This document shows, in pieces, positions 25,783-33,001 of a DNA stretch of 64,000 nucleotides. Source of the DNA: Albimonas donghaensis (lineage in GTDB: Bacteria > Pseudomonadota > Alphaproteobacteria > Rhodobacterales > Rhodobacteraceae); the NCBI RefSeq assembly GCF_900106695.1, contig NZ_FNMZ01000012.1:59342-123341 (forward strand), given 5' to 3'. The stretch's first letter is position 1. Every line of letters begins with the position of its first letter. The notes under the pieces are model-generated. The model searched no databases. It was not told the origin of the DNA and saw only the letters and a program-made list of their open reading frames with translations. The position numbers and the translations under genes were made by a program.

Positions 25783-26016
25783 ATGGCTGAGATGCATCTG
25801 GTCTGCCCCTCGACAGGCGGGCAGTTCAGTGTTGGCGAAGTCGAGAGCGTTGCAGCCTTCGAGAGGCTTTGCGAGCAGGTCGGATTTGTGCCGATCCATT
25901 GTTCCGCATGCGGTCAGGTCCATCGATGCCGTCTTCAAGATGGAAAGCTGCAGGCGCTCGCTCGGCCAGTCGAACCGTTCGAGGGGGTTCTGACGATCTC
26001 CTCTTCGCTCAAGTAG
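25783..26016 (+). CDS. Small zinc-ribbon-like protein
   Basis: A 77-aa protein. HLVCPSTGGQFSVGEV and HCSACGQVHRCRL give Cys/His pairs that could hold one zinc. The start at MAEMHLV is set by aaaggga 5 nt upstream; a GTG at 25765 is less likely. It faces opposite to the surrounding leftward operon, has its own AT-rich leader, and overlaps nothing, which is typical of a moron. Function unknown. Confidence 0.7.
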   Translation: MAEMHLVCPSTGGQFSVGEVESVAAFERLCEQVGFVPIHCSACGQVHRCRLQDGKLQALARPVEPFEGVLTISSSLK

Positions 26017-26021
26017 GCGGC

Positions 26022-27701
26022 TCATGAGACTGCCCGCCCCTCGGCCAGCTCGGGGACGTTCGCCCGGGCCAGCGCCTCGGCCAGCGGCGGGCAGACGCTG
26101 TTCCCGCACATGCGGCCCTGGGCGGTCCCGGTTAGCTTCACGGGCTCGCCGTCCGAGCCCCGGCCGGCCTCGATCTGGTAGCTGTCGGGGAAGCCCTGCG
26201 CGCGGAACCGCTCGCGCGGGGTGAGCATCCGCATGCCTATGTCGGCGACGGCGTAGGTCGCCCCCTCGATCTCTACCGTCACCAGCCCGAAGCGGTCTCG
26301 GGTGGTGACCGTGTGCATCGGGTCGTCGACCTCGGCGCCATCGCCCGTCCCGTAGTATTTCGACAGGAAGGCGGCGACGAGCTGCTGTTGCGCGCCGGTG
26401 GTGGTCAGCGCGGACAGGGGCTCGCGCGCGTCGCGGCCGGCGAGGCCATCGTTCCGCGGTCCGCCGTTGTGCTGGGCGAGATAGGCGGCGGCGATTCCGA
26501 TGGGGGCCGCGCCGCCGGGACGCTTGACGAAGCCGTTGGCGGTGATCGTCGGGGCGGGCTCGTCGAGGCTGGACCCGACGCCGCCGGTCGTATGCTTCGC
26601 GAGGAACGCGGCGACGAGCGCGTGTTTCCCGCCGCCGGCGACCTGCGTCCCGAGGGGCGCGCCTATGTCCAGCGCGCGGGGCGCCTGGCCTGGCCGCTCG
26701 CCATAGCCGGTCTGCACCAGCGTCGCCGCGGCGACGGCGTTCGTGTCCCGCGCGCTTGCGGTGATCGTGTGCAGCGGGTCCTCGGCCGAGCGGTTCAGCC
26801 CGCCCTGCTGGCCGTAGGTGATCCACGGGGCGACGCCGGCGCCGACCACGAACGGCCGCGGGTTCTCGACGACATAGCGCATCACGCCCCGCGCGATCCG
26901 GCGCAGCGTGTTGTCGGCCAGCGGGCGGATCGCGCGCAGGCCGTGCTTCGCCTTGATCTCGTCGGCCGTGTCGAAGATCGACGGGCAGGGGATCGTCCAG
27001 TCGATGATCTCCGCCGCGGTGCGCCAGGGCTTGAGCCGTCCGGCCTGGACGCCCTCGCTGTCGGGCGCGCCATGGGTCGGCTCGGGCCAGATGATCGGGC
27101 GGCCGTCGCGGCGCGCGATGACGAATAGGCGCTTGCGGATCGTCGGGGCGCCGTAGTCGCAGGCGCGCAGTTCCCGCCATTCGATCCGGTAGCCGAGGCG
27201 GCGGACTTCCTTCACCCATCGGTCGAAGGTCTCGCCGCGGCGCGCCTGGCACGGCCGGCCGTCCGCGTCGAGCGGCCCCCATGTCTGAAATTCCTCGACG
27301 TTCTCCAGCATGACGACGCGGGGCCGGGCCCGCCGCATCCAGAGGACGATGACCCATGCGAGGTCGCGGACCCCGCGCGAGACCGGCTTGCCGCCTTTGG
27401 CTTTCGAGAAATGCTTGCAGTCGGGGCTGAACCACGCGAGCCCGACCGGCCGCTGGCCGACGACTTCGAGCGGGTCGACGTGCCAGACGTTTTTCGACAG
27501 GTGGACGGTCTCGGGGTGGTTGGCCGCGTGCAGCGCCAACGCCTCCGCGTCGTGGTTGATCGCGTAGTCGGGCGAGCGACCGAGCGCGAGCTCGATCCCG
27601 GTCGAGGCGCCGCCGCCGCCGGCGAAGCTGTCGATGATCAGCTCGCGGGCCGGTGCGGGCTGGGCGAGGTCGGGGCCGAACAGGCCGGAGAGGTCATTCA
27701 T
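26022..27701 (-). CDS. DNA (cytosine-5) methyltransferase
   Basis: A 559-aa C5-MTase. Motif I is DSFAGGGGASTG (about residues 24-35). Motif IV has the catalytic Cys95 in FSPDCKHFSKAKGG. Motif VI is ENVEEF (133-138). Motif VIII is RACDYGAPTIRKRLFVIARR. Motifs IX-X appear near the end (LTPRERFRAQGFPDSY, CGNSVCPPLAEAL). The long middle part is the target-recognition region. No restriction endonuclease is nearby, so it probably protects phage DNA against host restriction. It is ATGA-coupled with the 215-aa gene upstream. Confidence 0.93.
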   Translation of the reverse strand: MNDLSGLFGPDLAQPAPARELIIDSFAGGGGASTGIELALGRSPDYAINHDAEALALHAANHPETVHLSKNVWHVDPLEVVGQRPVGLAWFSPDCKHFSKAKGGKPVSRGVRDLAWVIVLWMRRARPRVVMLENVEEFQTWGPLDADGRPCQARRGETFDRWVKEVRRLGYRIEWRELRACDYGAPTIRKRLFVIARRDGRPIIWPEPTHGAPDSEGVQAGRLKPWRTAAEIIDWTIPCPSIFDTADEIKAKHGLRAIRPLADNTLRRIARGVMRYVVENPRPFVVGAGVAPWITYGQQGGLNRSAEDPLHTITASARDTNAVAAATLVQTGYGERPGQAPRALDIGAPLGTQVAGGGKHALVAAFLAKHTTGGVGSSLDEPAPTITANGFVKRPGGAAPIGIAAAYLAQHNGGPRNDGLAGRDAREPLSALTTTGAQQQLVAAFLSKYYGTGDGAEVDDPMHTVTTRDRFGLVTVEIEGATYAVADIGMRMLTPRERFRAQGFPDSYQIEAGRGSDGEPVKLTGTAQGRMCGNSVCPPLAEALARANVPELAEGRAVS

Positions 27702-28345
27702 GCGACCAACTCCGGCGACTTAGCGGCACGCGCCTTGGCGGCGTCATAGGACTTGATCCCATGCACGATCGCCCAGCAAGACAGCCGGAAATTAAAGGAC
27801 GGCTCCGTCAGCCGATGCTCGTAGAATTCGTGGAACAGGTTCCACGTCCGCAGCTCGTCGGCCGTTCTGAGGCTGAAATCCATCGTGCGCATGATGGCTT
27901 CACGCTCGTCGGGGAACTCATCGGCGAGCAGTTCTTCGCGCACATCCCGCAGCACTTCAGAGGCGGAGCGACCAGTGGTGCGGCGGATTTCGTGCCGCAT
28001 TTCCCAGAGCTCGCGAACGACGGCCGAGCGGTATAAGCGATCCGAGAACACCTTCGTTCCGAAGCTCGACCGCGCGGTCGTCTTTTGCGCCCAGTAGCTG
28101 TAGTTTGGCCGGTCGTGGCGGAAGAATTCGAACATGTCGAGAAGCCGGCTGAACGTGAAATCTTCGAGGTCGCCAGAAATCGCGAGATGGCCCGGCCATG
28201 TCACTAAGCGGTAGCTGTAGGCCGACGCGCCCGGCCTGCCGAAGTGGATGCAGCGGTGCACGCCATCATCCTGCTCAATCGTCATCACATGGTCCTCGAA
28301 AGAGGCCGTCGCTTGCTGATGCGCATCGTCGAGGAAATCAGCCAT
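27698..28345 (-). CDS. Phage early protein of 215 aa, unknown function
   Basis: Begins MADFLDDAHQQATASFEDHV and contains RLVTWPGHLAISGDLEDFTFSRLLDMFEFF, a block I recall from hypothetical proteins in several phages and prophages. It is acidic and soluble, with no catalytic motif seen. It is coupled to the cytosine methyltransferase gene (ATGA), so a shared role in DNA protection is possible, but nothing in the sequence proves it. Confidence 0.75.
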   Translation of the reverse strand: MADFLDDAHQQATASFEDHVMTIEQDDGVHRCIHFGRPGASAYSYRLVTWPGHLAISGDLEDFTFSRLLDMFEFFRHDRPNYSYWAQKTTARSSFGTKVFSDRLYRSAVVRELWEMRHEIRRTTGRSASEVLRDVREELLADEFPDEREAIMRTMDFSLRTADELRTWNLFHEFYEHRLTEPSFNFRLSCWAIVHGIKSYDAAKARAAKSPELVA

Positions 28346-28613
28346 CGGCCCGGCCCTCCCGCTCCGCAATCTCTGCTTTCACATCCTGCACCGCAGCGAT
28401 GAAAGCCATCGCGGCCTTCGCGAGCTTGACTTGTTGGCGGAGGCCTTCGTCGCCGATGGCGCGCCGGTAGAGGGTCGGATCGGTGATGTGGAGGTGGCTG
28501 TGCATCGACCGCTCGGCCTCGACGAGCCGGACGAGGGGCTCGGCTTGCTGCGTGAGGATCTGCGCGGCAAGGCCTATCGCCTGCATCGCCATCTTGTGCT
28601 GGTCTTCAGCCAT
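28338..28613 (-). CDS. Small phage early protein, 91 aa
   Basis: Helical protein (MAEDQHKMAMQAIGLAAQIL...KAAMAFIAAVQDVKAEIAERE). The start at 28613 is preferred to a GTG at 28628 for its ggggg site. It overlaps the 215-aa gene by 8 bp. No family recognised. Confidence 0.6.
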   Translation of the reverse strand: MAEDQHKMAMQAIGLAAQILTQQAEPLVRLVEAERSMHSHLHITDPTLYRRAIGDEGLRQQVKLAKAAMAFIAAVQDVKAEIAEREGRADG

Positions 28614-28615
28614 CG

Positions 28616-28786
28616 TCACGCCCCCCACCAGCCGCGCAGCGCCCAGCCGGCGGCGAGGGCCATGAGCGCGATGGCGAAGGCGATGACCATGAGGCCGGCG
28701 AGCGGCAGGCGCTCCGGCTCGGGTTCAAAGGTCGGGGTCGGGGGCATGGCGCCTCGGCAGGCTGCTTCGGGGTCGGGGCGGGTCAT
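28616..28786 (-). CDS. Single-pass membrane protein, 56 aa
   Basis: The N-terminal half is Pro/Glu-rich and one TM helix follows (LPLAGLMVIAFAIALMALAA, then GWALRGWWGA). It starts in ATGA overlap with the 79-aa gene. Function unknown; a small early inner-membrane protein could serve in superinfection exclusion or lysis timing (inference). Confidence 0.6.
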   Translation of the reverse strand: MTRPDPEAACRGAMPPTPTFEPEPERLPLAGLMVIAFAIALMALAAGWALRGWWGA

Positions 28787-29022
28787 GCGGCGTCTCCCGG
28801 TTCGCGCGCCGCGTGGGCCCGGGCGGAGGCGCGGGCGTTGCGGGCCATGTGGAGCGCCGCCCACGCCTGCCGCAGGTGCTGGATCGCGGCGAGGGGCGGC
28901 TCGTCGGCATAGAGCGCGGCGTCTCCGGCGCAGGTGGCGGTGGCGAGGGCCTGGGGCGCGAGCACGCGCAGCGGGGCCTCGGGCCAGCGTGCGGCCCGGG
29001 TGGCGAGTTGATCGGCGATCAT
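28783..29022 (-). CDS. Small phage early protein, 79 aa
   Basis: Ala-rich helical protein starting MIADQLATRAARW and ending REPGDAA. The stop codon overlaps the next start inside the sequence gggagacgccgcatga, which also serves as that gene's ribosome site. Unknown function. Confidence 0.6.
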   Translation of the reverse strand: MIADQLATRAARWPEAPLRVLAPQALATATCAGDAALYADEPPLAAIQHLRQAWAALHMARNARASARAHAAREPGDAA

Positions 29023-29270
29023 GCGGCGTCTCCCTTTTCGTCAGCGTTGAGGGCGGTGGCGGCGTGGTCTGCGGCTGTCATGGCTCGCCTGATCAGCGCG
29101 GCGGCGTGGTCGCTGGCGGCGATGGCCTCGGCCTGCAGGTCGGCGAGGTGTTTGCGCGCCCTGCGCCGGTCGAAGGCGTCAGCCGATCCGATCAAGTGCA
29201 GAGCGACCGAGAGGTCCCGCTCGATCTCGCGCACGCGGTCGTCGGCGCTGGGGGCGAGGTTCGGGGGCAT
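29019..29270 (-). CDS. Small phage early protein, 83 aa
   Basis: Helical, Ala/Asp-rich (ADDRVREIERDLSVALHLIG...HLADLQAEAIAASDHAAAL), ending EKGDAA. It is ATGA-coupled on both sides. Its 3' end shares the 16-bp gggagacgccgcatga with that of the 79-aa gene. Unknown function. Confidence 0.6.
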   Translation of the reverse strand: MPPNLAPSADDRVREIERDLSVALHLIGSADAFDRRRARKHLADLQAEAIAASDHAAALIRRAMTAADHAATALNADEKGDAA

Positions 29271-29518
29271 CACGCGACCCCGATCTGCCGGCGGTCGGGG
29301 CCCGGCGCTGCGAAGGGTTCCTGGATCACCGCGTAGCGGGCGCGCAGGGCGGCGGTCGCCCCCTCCAGCGCGCGCAGGGCGTCCATGCGGCGGCAGCGCA
29401 TCGCGACATAGGTCATGGCGTCGATCGGGCCGGCGGCGTCGAGCGCGGCCTGCGCGTCGCGCAGCGCATGGGCCGCGGCGAGGGCGTCGTCGGCGATCTG
29501 CTGGGGTGTCGGGGGCAT
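29270..29518 (-). CDS. Small phage early protein, 82 aa
   Basis: Helical (PPTPQQIADDALAAAHALRDAQAALDAAG...RRMDALRALEGATAALRARY). First gene of the run of overlapping small genes leading to the methyltransferase. A GTG directly before the ATG is an alternative start. Unknown function. Confidence 0.6.
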   Translation of the reverse strand: MPPTPQQIADDALAAAHALRDAQAALDAAGPIDAMTYVAMRCRRMDALRALEGATAALRARYAVIQEPFAAPGPDRRQIGVA

Positions 29519-29564
29519 CACGCGGCCTCCCTACTTGACGCGCTACATGATGTGCGCTTGCCGA

Positions 29565-29592
29565 TTGAAGACTCCACATCGTGCGGTAGAGT
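29565..29592 (+). promoter_or_regulatory. Possible promoter of the 2-TM gene
   Basis: ttgaag (29565-29570), 16-bp spacer, tagagt (29587-29592), in an AT-richer stretch upstream of the only rightward gene in this part of the leftward operon. Confidence 0.35.
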
Positions 29593-29688
29593 GTTCAGGT
29601 GGCGGGGAGCGTTCACAGCGCCCCCCGCCCGATCCAGTCGATTGGGATAATCAACCGAAAGGACCGTCTCTTTGTTGGAGAATTCGCC

Positions 29689-30348
29689 ATGGACGATGAC
29701 CGCCGCGAGCGGCTCGAAGCCCCCGAAGCCGCCGTCACCTCCTCGGCCGCCATCGGGCCCGAAGGCGCCCGCGTCGCCGAAAGCCCCATCGCCGCGGACG
29801 CCGATGTCAAAAACGCCGCCGGGCATCCGGCCGCCGACGCAGAAGCGCTGAACTTCGAGCTCCTTCGCAGCGCGCTCTATCACGACGCGCGACAGTCGCA
29901 TCTCGAGCGTCTTGATCGCCTGGCGCACTACCTGACCGCGCTCGCGGGCAGCGCCGCTTTCGCGACCGTCCTGCGCGACGACCCGACCCTGGCCGCGGTG
30001 GCGGCGGCGACGGCAGCCGCGATTTCCATGGCGGCGCTGGTCTTCGATTTCTCGGGGCGAGCGCGCTCCCACCAGCAGCTGCGCCGTGAGTTCTACCGGC
30101 TGCTGGCCGACATGAGGGCGACCGATTGCCAGGCCCGCATGCTGAGTCTCTATGCCGACGAGCCCCCCATCAAGTGGGCGGTCAACGCGATGGCGCACAA
30201 TCAGGCTGCGCGCAGCCTGCATGGCGACAACGCCCAACTGCTCGGGATCGACTGGCCAGCGCGGCGCCTTGCGCACTGGGTGACTTTCGATCCCTCGCGC
30301 TTTCCGGACCTGCCGAAGCGTCGCGTCGCGGCGGCGTCGGCGCAGTAG
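29689..30348 (+). CDS. 2-TM protein, SLATT-like (possible conversion or exclusion gene)
   Basis: A 219-aa protein. It has an acidic N-terminal region (1-50), a helix, two closely spaced TM segments (about 80-95 and 100-120: LTALAGSAAFATVL, AAVAAATAAAISMAALVFDF) and a cytosolic helical part beginning SGRARSHQQLRREFYRLLADM. This layout resembles 2-TM effector domains of the SLATT type. The start has ggag 8 nt upstream. It faces against the operon around it, so it is probably expressed alone, perhaps in the lysogen. The family assignment is tentative. Confidence 0.6.
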   Translation: MDDDRRERLEAPEAAVTSSAAIGPEGARVAESPIAADADVKNAAGHPAADAEALNFELLRSALYHDARQSHLERLDRLAHYLTALAGSAAFATVLRDDPTLAAVAAATAAAISMAALVFDFSGRARSHQQLRREFYRLLADMRATDCQARMLSLYADEPPIKWAVNAMAHNQAARSLHGDNAQLLGIDWPARRLAHWVTFDPSRFPDLPKRRVAAASAQ

Positions 30349-30392
30349 CGGGCCCTGCACCTGCGGGCGGCTAGCGTGGGGCGTTCGGAGCA

Positions 30393-30596
30393 TCACGCGA
30401 TCCCCTTCGACTTGAGCAGCGCGGCCGGGCCGGTGAGGGTGATCGGCTCGCCGCGCATCAGCGGGTCGGCCGGGTAGATCTCGACCTGCGCGCGCGGAAA
30501 CCAGAGGTCCTCGCCGTCGAGGGTCTGGCGGACGCAGACGGCGCGAAGGGTCCGGTGCTGGTAGAGGACGGCCACGTCCATCAGATCGGATTTCAT
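30393..30596 (-). CDS. Small phage early protein, 67 aa
   Basis: Beta-rich small protein (DVAVLYQHRTLRAVCVRQTLDGEDLWFPRAQVEIYPADPL). It is ATGA-coupled to the 72-aa gene upstream. No family recognised. Confidence 0.6.
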   Translation of the reverse strand: MKSDLMDVAVLYQHRTLRAVCVRQTLDGEDLWFPRAQVEIYPADPLMRGEPITLTGPAALLKSKGIA

Positions 30597-30811
30597 GCCG
30601 CGGCCTCCGGCGCAGGACGGTCGGAGGGCGGTGCGCCGCCGTCCAGCAGCGCGCGGTGGCGGGCGATTGCCGCGTCTATGGACGGCATGTCGTCGGGGCG
30701 CGAGGCGGCGAAGGCTTCGCGATAGGCCTGCAGGCGGCCGAGGGCGGCGCGCAGTTCATGCGCCGGGCGCGGCGCATAGCGGCGCAGGTTGGAGAGGGCG
30801 GGGGCGTTCAT
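30593..30811 (-). CDS. Small phage early protein, 72 aa
   Basis: Arg/Ala-rich helical protein (MNAPALSNLRRYAPRPAHEL...). It is ATGA-coupled to the MerR gene upstream and to the 67-aa gene downstream. Unknown function. Confidence 0.6.
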   Translation of the reverse strand: MNAPALSNLRRYAPRPAHELRAALGRLQAYREAFAASRPDDMPSIDAAIARHRALLDGGAPPSDRPAPEAAA

Positions 30812-31197
30812 GCCGCGTCCCTCCGCGCGTTCGCGGCGCGCTCGGCTTCAAGGGCTGGAATGACGTGCTGCAGCTCGGCCAGGCGGTCCCGCATCGCTTC
30901 GAGGTGGGCGGCGGCGGCGCGTTCGAAGCGGGCGGCGTAGCCGGGGGCGTCGTGCCGGTCGGCGAGGATCAGCAGCTCGCGGATCTCCTGCAACGTGAAC
31001 CCGAAACGCTTGAGGCGCAGGATCTCGCGCAAGCGGTCGCGGTCGGCGGCGGAGTAAAATCGCGCTTCGCCGCGCCGGAAGGCGGGCAGGAGCTCGATCG
31101 CGCCGTAGTAGCGCAGCGTGCGGGTGCTGAGGCCGAAATACCTGCACAGGTCGGTGGTGCTGTAGGGGTGGCCGGCGGGCGGCGAGCGGTAGGTCAC
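30808..31197 (-). CDS. MerR-family transcriptional regulator
   Basis: A 129-aa protein. The winged HTH is YSTTDLCRYFGLSTRTLRYYGAIELLPAFRRGEARFYSAADRDRLREILRLKRFGFTLQEIRELL; the C-terminal coiled coil would dimerise it. No metal-binding Cys set is present, so it is not a classical metal sensor. It is the second gene of the leftward early operon and a candidate for early-to-late or lysogeny control. Confidence 0.85.
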   Translation of the reverse strand: MTYRSPPAGHPYSTTDLCRYFGLSTRTLRYYGAIELLPAFRRGEARFYSAADRDRLREILRLKRFGFTLQEIRELLILADRHDAPGYAARFERAAAAHLEAMRDRLAELQHVIPALEAERAANARRDAA

Positions 31198-31406
31198 CGG
31201 GTCGCCTCCGGCGCGGCGGCGGCCTCGGCCATGCGGAGCAGTTCGGCGGCTCCGGCGTTGAGGCCGGTCGTGCCGCGGAGGGGCGAGAAGCGACGCCAGA
31301 ATTCCCAGCGGTCGGCATGGCTTCGGCCGATGCCGGCGGCGGCTTCAAGCGCGCCGATCGTGCCGGCGGCTGACTTGGCGGGGCGGGGGGTGGCGTGGGT
31401 TTGCAT
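31194..31406 (-). CDS. Small phage early protein, 70 aa (first gene of the leftward operon)
   Basis: Starts MQTHATPRPAKSAAG; ggagg 5 nt upstream decides this start over 31418. It is Ala-rich with a central DRWEFWRRFSPLRG. It is ATGA-coupled to merR. The operon promoter lies among the repressor operators at 31442-31488. It could be an antitoxin-like or N-like small regulator, but nothing supports a specific call. Confidence 0.6.
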   Translation of the reverse strand: MQTHATPRPAKSAAGTIGALEAAAGIGRSHADRWEFWRRFSPLRGTTGLNAGAAELLRMAEAAAAPEATR

Positions 31407-31441
31407 GCTGGCCTCCATCGTGGCTGACGGAGGGTAGGCTA

Positions 31442-31458
31442 ATCCCCAAAATGGGGAT
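31442..31458. promoter_or_regulatory. Repressor operator OL1
   Basis: atccccaaaatggggat, a near-perfect 17-bp dyad upstream of the leftward early operon. It matches the operator beside cro (32006-32022). Confidence 0.75.
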
Positions 31459-31471
31459 CAGTAAAGCAAAA

Positions 31472-31488
31472 CTTTCCAATTTGGGGAT
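31472..31488. promoter_or_regulatory. Repressor operator OL2
   Basis: ctttccaatttggggat: right half-site ttggggat exact, left half degenerate. It is spaced 30 bp centre to centre from OL1, about three helical turns. Confidence 0.6.
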
Positions 31489-31645
31489 AATGACGGTCTT
31501 GACGATTCAGTAAGCGTTCCGTTCAATGACATGAACAAGGGGCCTAGGGGGAGAATCCGGTGGGGCAGATTATAAGCTTGGAGAGCCACGCAGCCTTGGC
31601 CGCATTGGGGCGAGCGGCTGACGAGGGGCGTAGTTTGGATGAAGC

Positions 31646-31924
31646 CTATGCCGAATTTTGTCGGCGCTGGTCAGCCAGCGCTCGCCGCATTTCGTCATCA
31701 AGCCCGCGCTCTGATCCCGTGTATATGAAATTGAGATCGAACCCGTAGGCCTCTGCAAACGCTTGCGCGGCCTCTGGCTTTATGAGGCGGGCGCCCGTTT
31801 CAAAGCGGTTCCACGCGGATGTGCTGACGCCAATGCGGTTGCAGATGTCAACCTGGCGAAGCCCTAAGGCTGATCGGGCTTCGATCAGTCTCGCGCCCAC
31901 TACGATCGGGTCGAATTTCCGCAC
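31646..31924 (-). CDS. XRE-family phage repressor (short, CI-like role)
   Basis: A 92-aa HTH protein: VVGARLIEARSALGLRQVDICNRIGVSTSAWNRFETGARLIKPEAAQAFAEAYG. It has no C-terminal peptidase domain, so it would not be cleaved by RecA as lambda CI is. It is divergent from the Cro-like gene across the operators at 31937-32022 and probably keeps both early operons silent. Induction must use another route. The 3' end overlaps a doubtful antisense frame. Confidence 0.8.
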   Translation of the reverse strand: MRKFDPIVVGARLIEARSALGLRQVDICNRIGVSTSAWNRFETGARLIKPEAAQAFAEAYGFDLNFIYTGSERGLDDEMRRALADQRRQNSA

Positions 31925-31936
31925 GTCTTTCCTCCG

Positions 31937-31953
31937 CTTCCCGCTTTGGGGAT
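31937..31953. promoter_or_regulatory. Repressor operator OR3-like
   Basis: cttcccgctttggggat: exact ttggggat half-site and a weak left half. It lies just upstream of the repressor start, so it probably serves autoregulation. Confidence 0.5.
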
Positions 31954-31979
31954 TGGCTCAGGTGTTGGCCTGACGTTCA

Positions 31980-31996
31980 ATTGCCAAGTTGGGGAT
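31980..31996. promoter_or_regulatory. Repressor operator OR2-like
   Basis: attgccaagttggggat, directly upstream of the ttgaca of the rightward promoter. Half-sites ccaa and ttgg are symmetrical. Confidence 0.6.
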
Positions 31997-31997
31997 G

Positions 31998-32026
31998 TTG
32001 ACATGATCCCCATTTTGGGGATTAGG
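31998..32026 (+). promoter_or_regulatory. Rightward early promoter PR with embedded operator OR1
   Basis: Consensus -35 ttgaca (31998-32003), 17-bp spacer, and a weak -10 attagg (32021-32026). The spacer contains the 17-bp operator atccccattttggggat (32006-32022), so a bound repressor would block RNA polymerase. The transcript would have a very short leader before the cro start at 32035. Confidence 0.7.
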
Positions 32027-32034
32027 TGCTCGCC

Positions 32035-32283
32035 ATGAAGCTCAGAACATGGCGAACAAATCGGGGAATGACGCAGTCGGAGTTTGCTGAGGCAATCTCC
32101 GTTCGAACGTCTGCGGTCTCTCGGTATGAGGCCGGCCGGGTGCCTGAGGCCGAGATCGTGGGCCGCATCTTCCGGGCTACTGGCGGTGAGGTGCGCCCGG
32201 GAGATTTCTACGATCTTCCCGACGTTGCGGGTCTTGAGGCCGTTCGCGGCCGCGCTTCCGACTCGGAGGCCGACGCGGCATGA
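32035..32283 (+). CDS. Cro-like XRE-family regulator
   Basis: An 82-aa HTH protein: KLRTWRTNRGMTQSEFAEAISVRTSAVSRYEAGRVPEAEIVGRIFRATGGEVRPGDFYDLP. ATG at 32035 is preferred to an in-frame GTG at 32026. It is the first gene rightward from PR, the usual Cro position, and is divergent from the repressor. Either protein might hold the lysogenic role; orientation alone cannot decide. Confidence 0.8.
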   Translation: MKLRTWRTNRGMTQSEFAEAISVRTSAVSRYEAGRVPEAEIVGRIFRATGGEVRPGDFYDLPDVAGLEAVRGRASDSEADAA

Positions 32284-32285
32284 CC

Positions 32286-32825
32286 TCAGTCCGCCGCCCC
32301 CTTCGCGCGTTGCGATCTCCGCGGCGCCACGCCGAACACGTCGACGCGAAAATGCGCACGCGCGGCCTGGCCGATGCCGAGTTCTCGGAAGAAGGCCGGA
32401 ATATCCTCGTGAACCTCTCCCTGGTCGTCGATCACCGCGTCGACCCGGTCGAGCCGGAAGATCCGCATCGCTTTCCTGAGGTGGCAGTAGGCCATGAAGC
32501 CGGGGGCGTAGTGGCCGGACCCGAAGCCGACAACCGTGATCGCCCTGCGCGTCGCCTCTCCCTCCGCATCGACATACTCGATCAGTATGTCGAAGGAGCC
32601 GATGCGCTCTCCGCTGTCGAGATAGATCGGAGCGCCTTTGCCCTTGGGGTCGGCTTCGATCCGACGCAGGTCGTCCGCCGTGGGCGCGATGGGGCGTTCC
32701 GTCGGCGTTGGGGTGGCCGAGGCATTCAAGGCATTCAACGCCAGCGTGAGCAGTCCGGCCAGTGCGAAGCAGGCGGCCGCCGCAGCCATCAAGATCAAGA
32801 AGAAATCCACGCGCTTCACCGTCAT
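32286..32825 (-). CDS. Membrane-anchored WYL-domain protein
   Basis: A 179-aa protein. One N-terminal TM helix (about 8-32) and a Thr/Pro linker lead to a soluble domain with IGSFDILIEYVDAEGEATRR, YAPGFMAYCHLRKAMRIFRL and DRV. AYCHLR (about 112-117) and FRLDRV (123-128) are WYL-domain landmarks; WYL domains sense nucleic-acid or nucleotide ligands in defence regulators. A WYL domain tethered to the membrane without HTH is unusual. The gene faces against the rightward early operon, as a moron would. An upstream start at 32846 is possible. Confidence 0.65.
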   Translation of the reverse strand: MTVKRVDFFLILMAAAAACFALAGLLTLALNALNASATPTPTERPIAPTADDLRRIEADPKGKGAPIYLDSGERIGSFDILIEYVDAEGEATRRAITVVGFGSGHYAPGFMAYCHLRKAMRIFRLDRVDAVIDDQGEVHEDIPAFFRELGIGQAARAHFRVDVFGVAPRRSQRAKGAAD

Positions 32826-33001
32826 TTGAAATCCGGCCGCCAGCATGGCGCCGCCGCGGCCGCGGGGCGAGTCCTTCGTTCATCTGCGCTGTTCCTGGAT
32901 GGGTTGGGGGCGGCCTGATGCAGCACGCCGCCCCCCGTTCCTTCGTTCCGCCAACGACCAAGCTCGCCGAACGCCATCAAGTTGCGTCGGCGAGGTCGGA
33001 A

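Noticed and set aside
31560..31748. Plus-strand 62-aa frame starting GTG with gggggag upstream
   Set aside because: It overlaps the repressor gene in antisense by about 100 bp, and its C-terminal half is the reverse of that gene. The first 30 residues look protein-like, but evidence is too thin.
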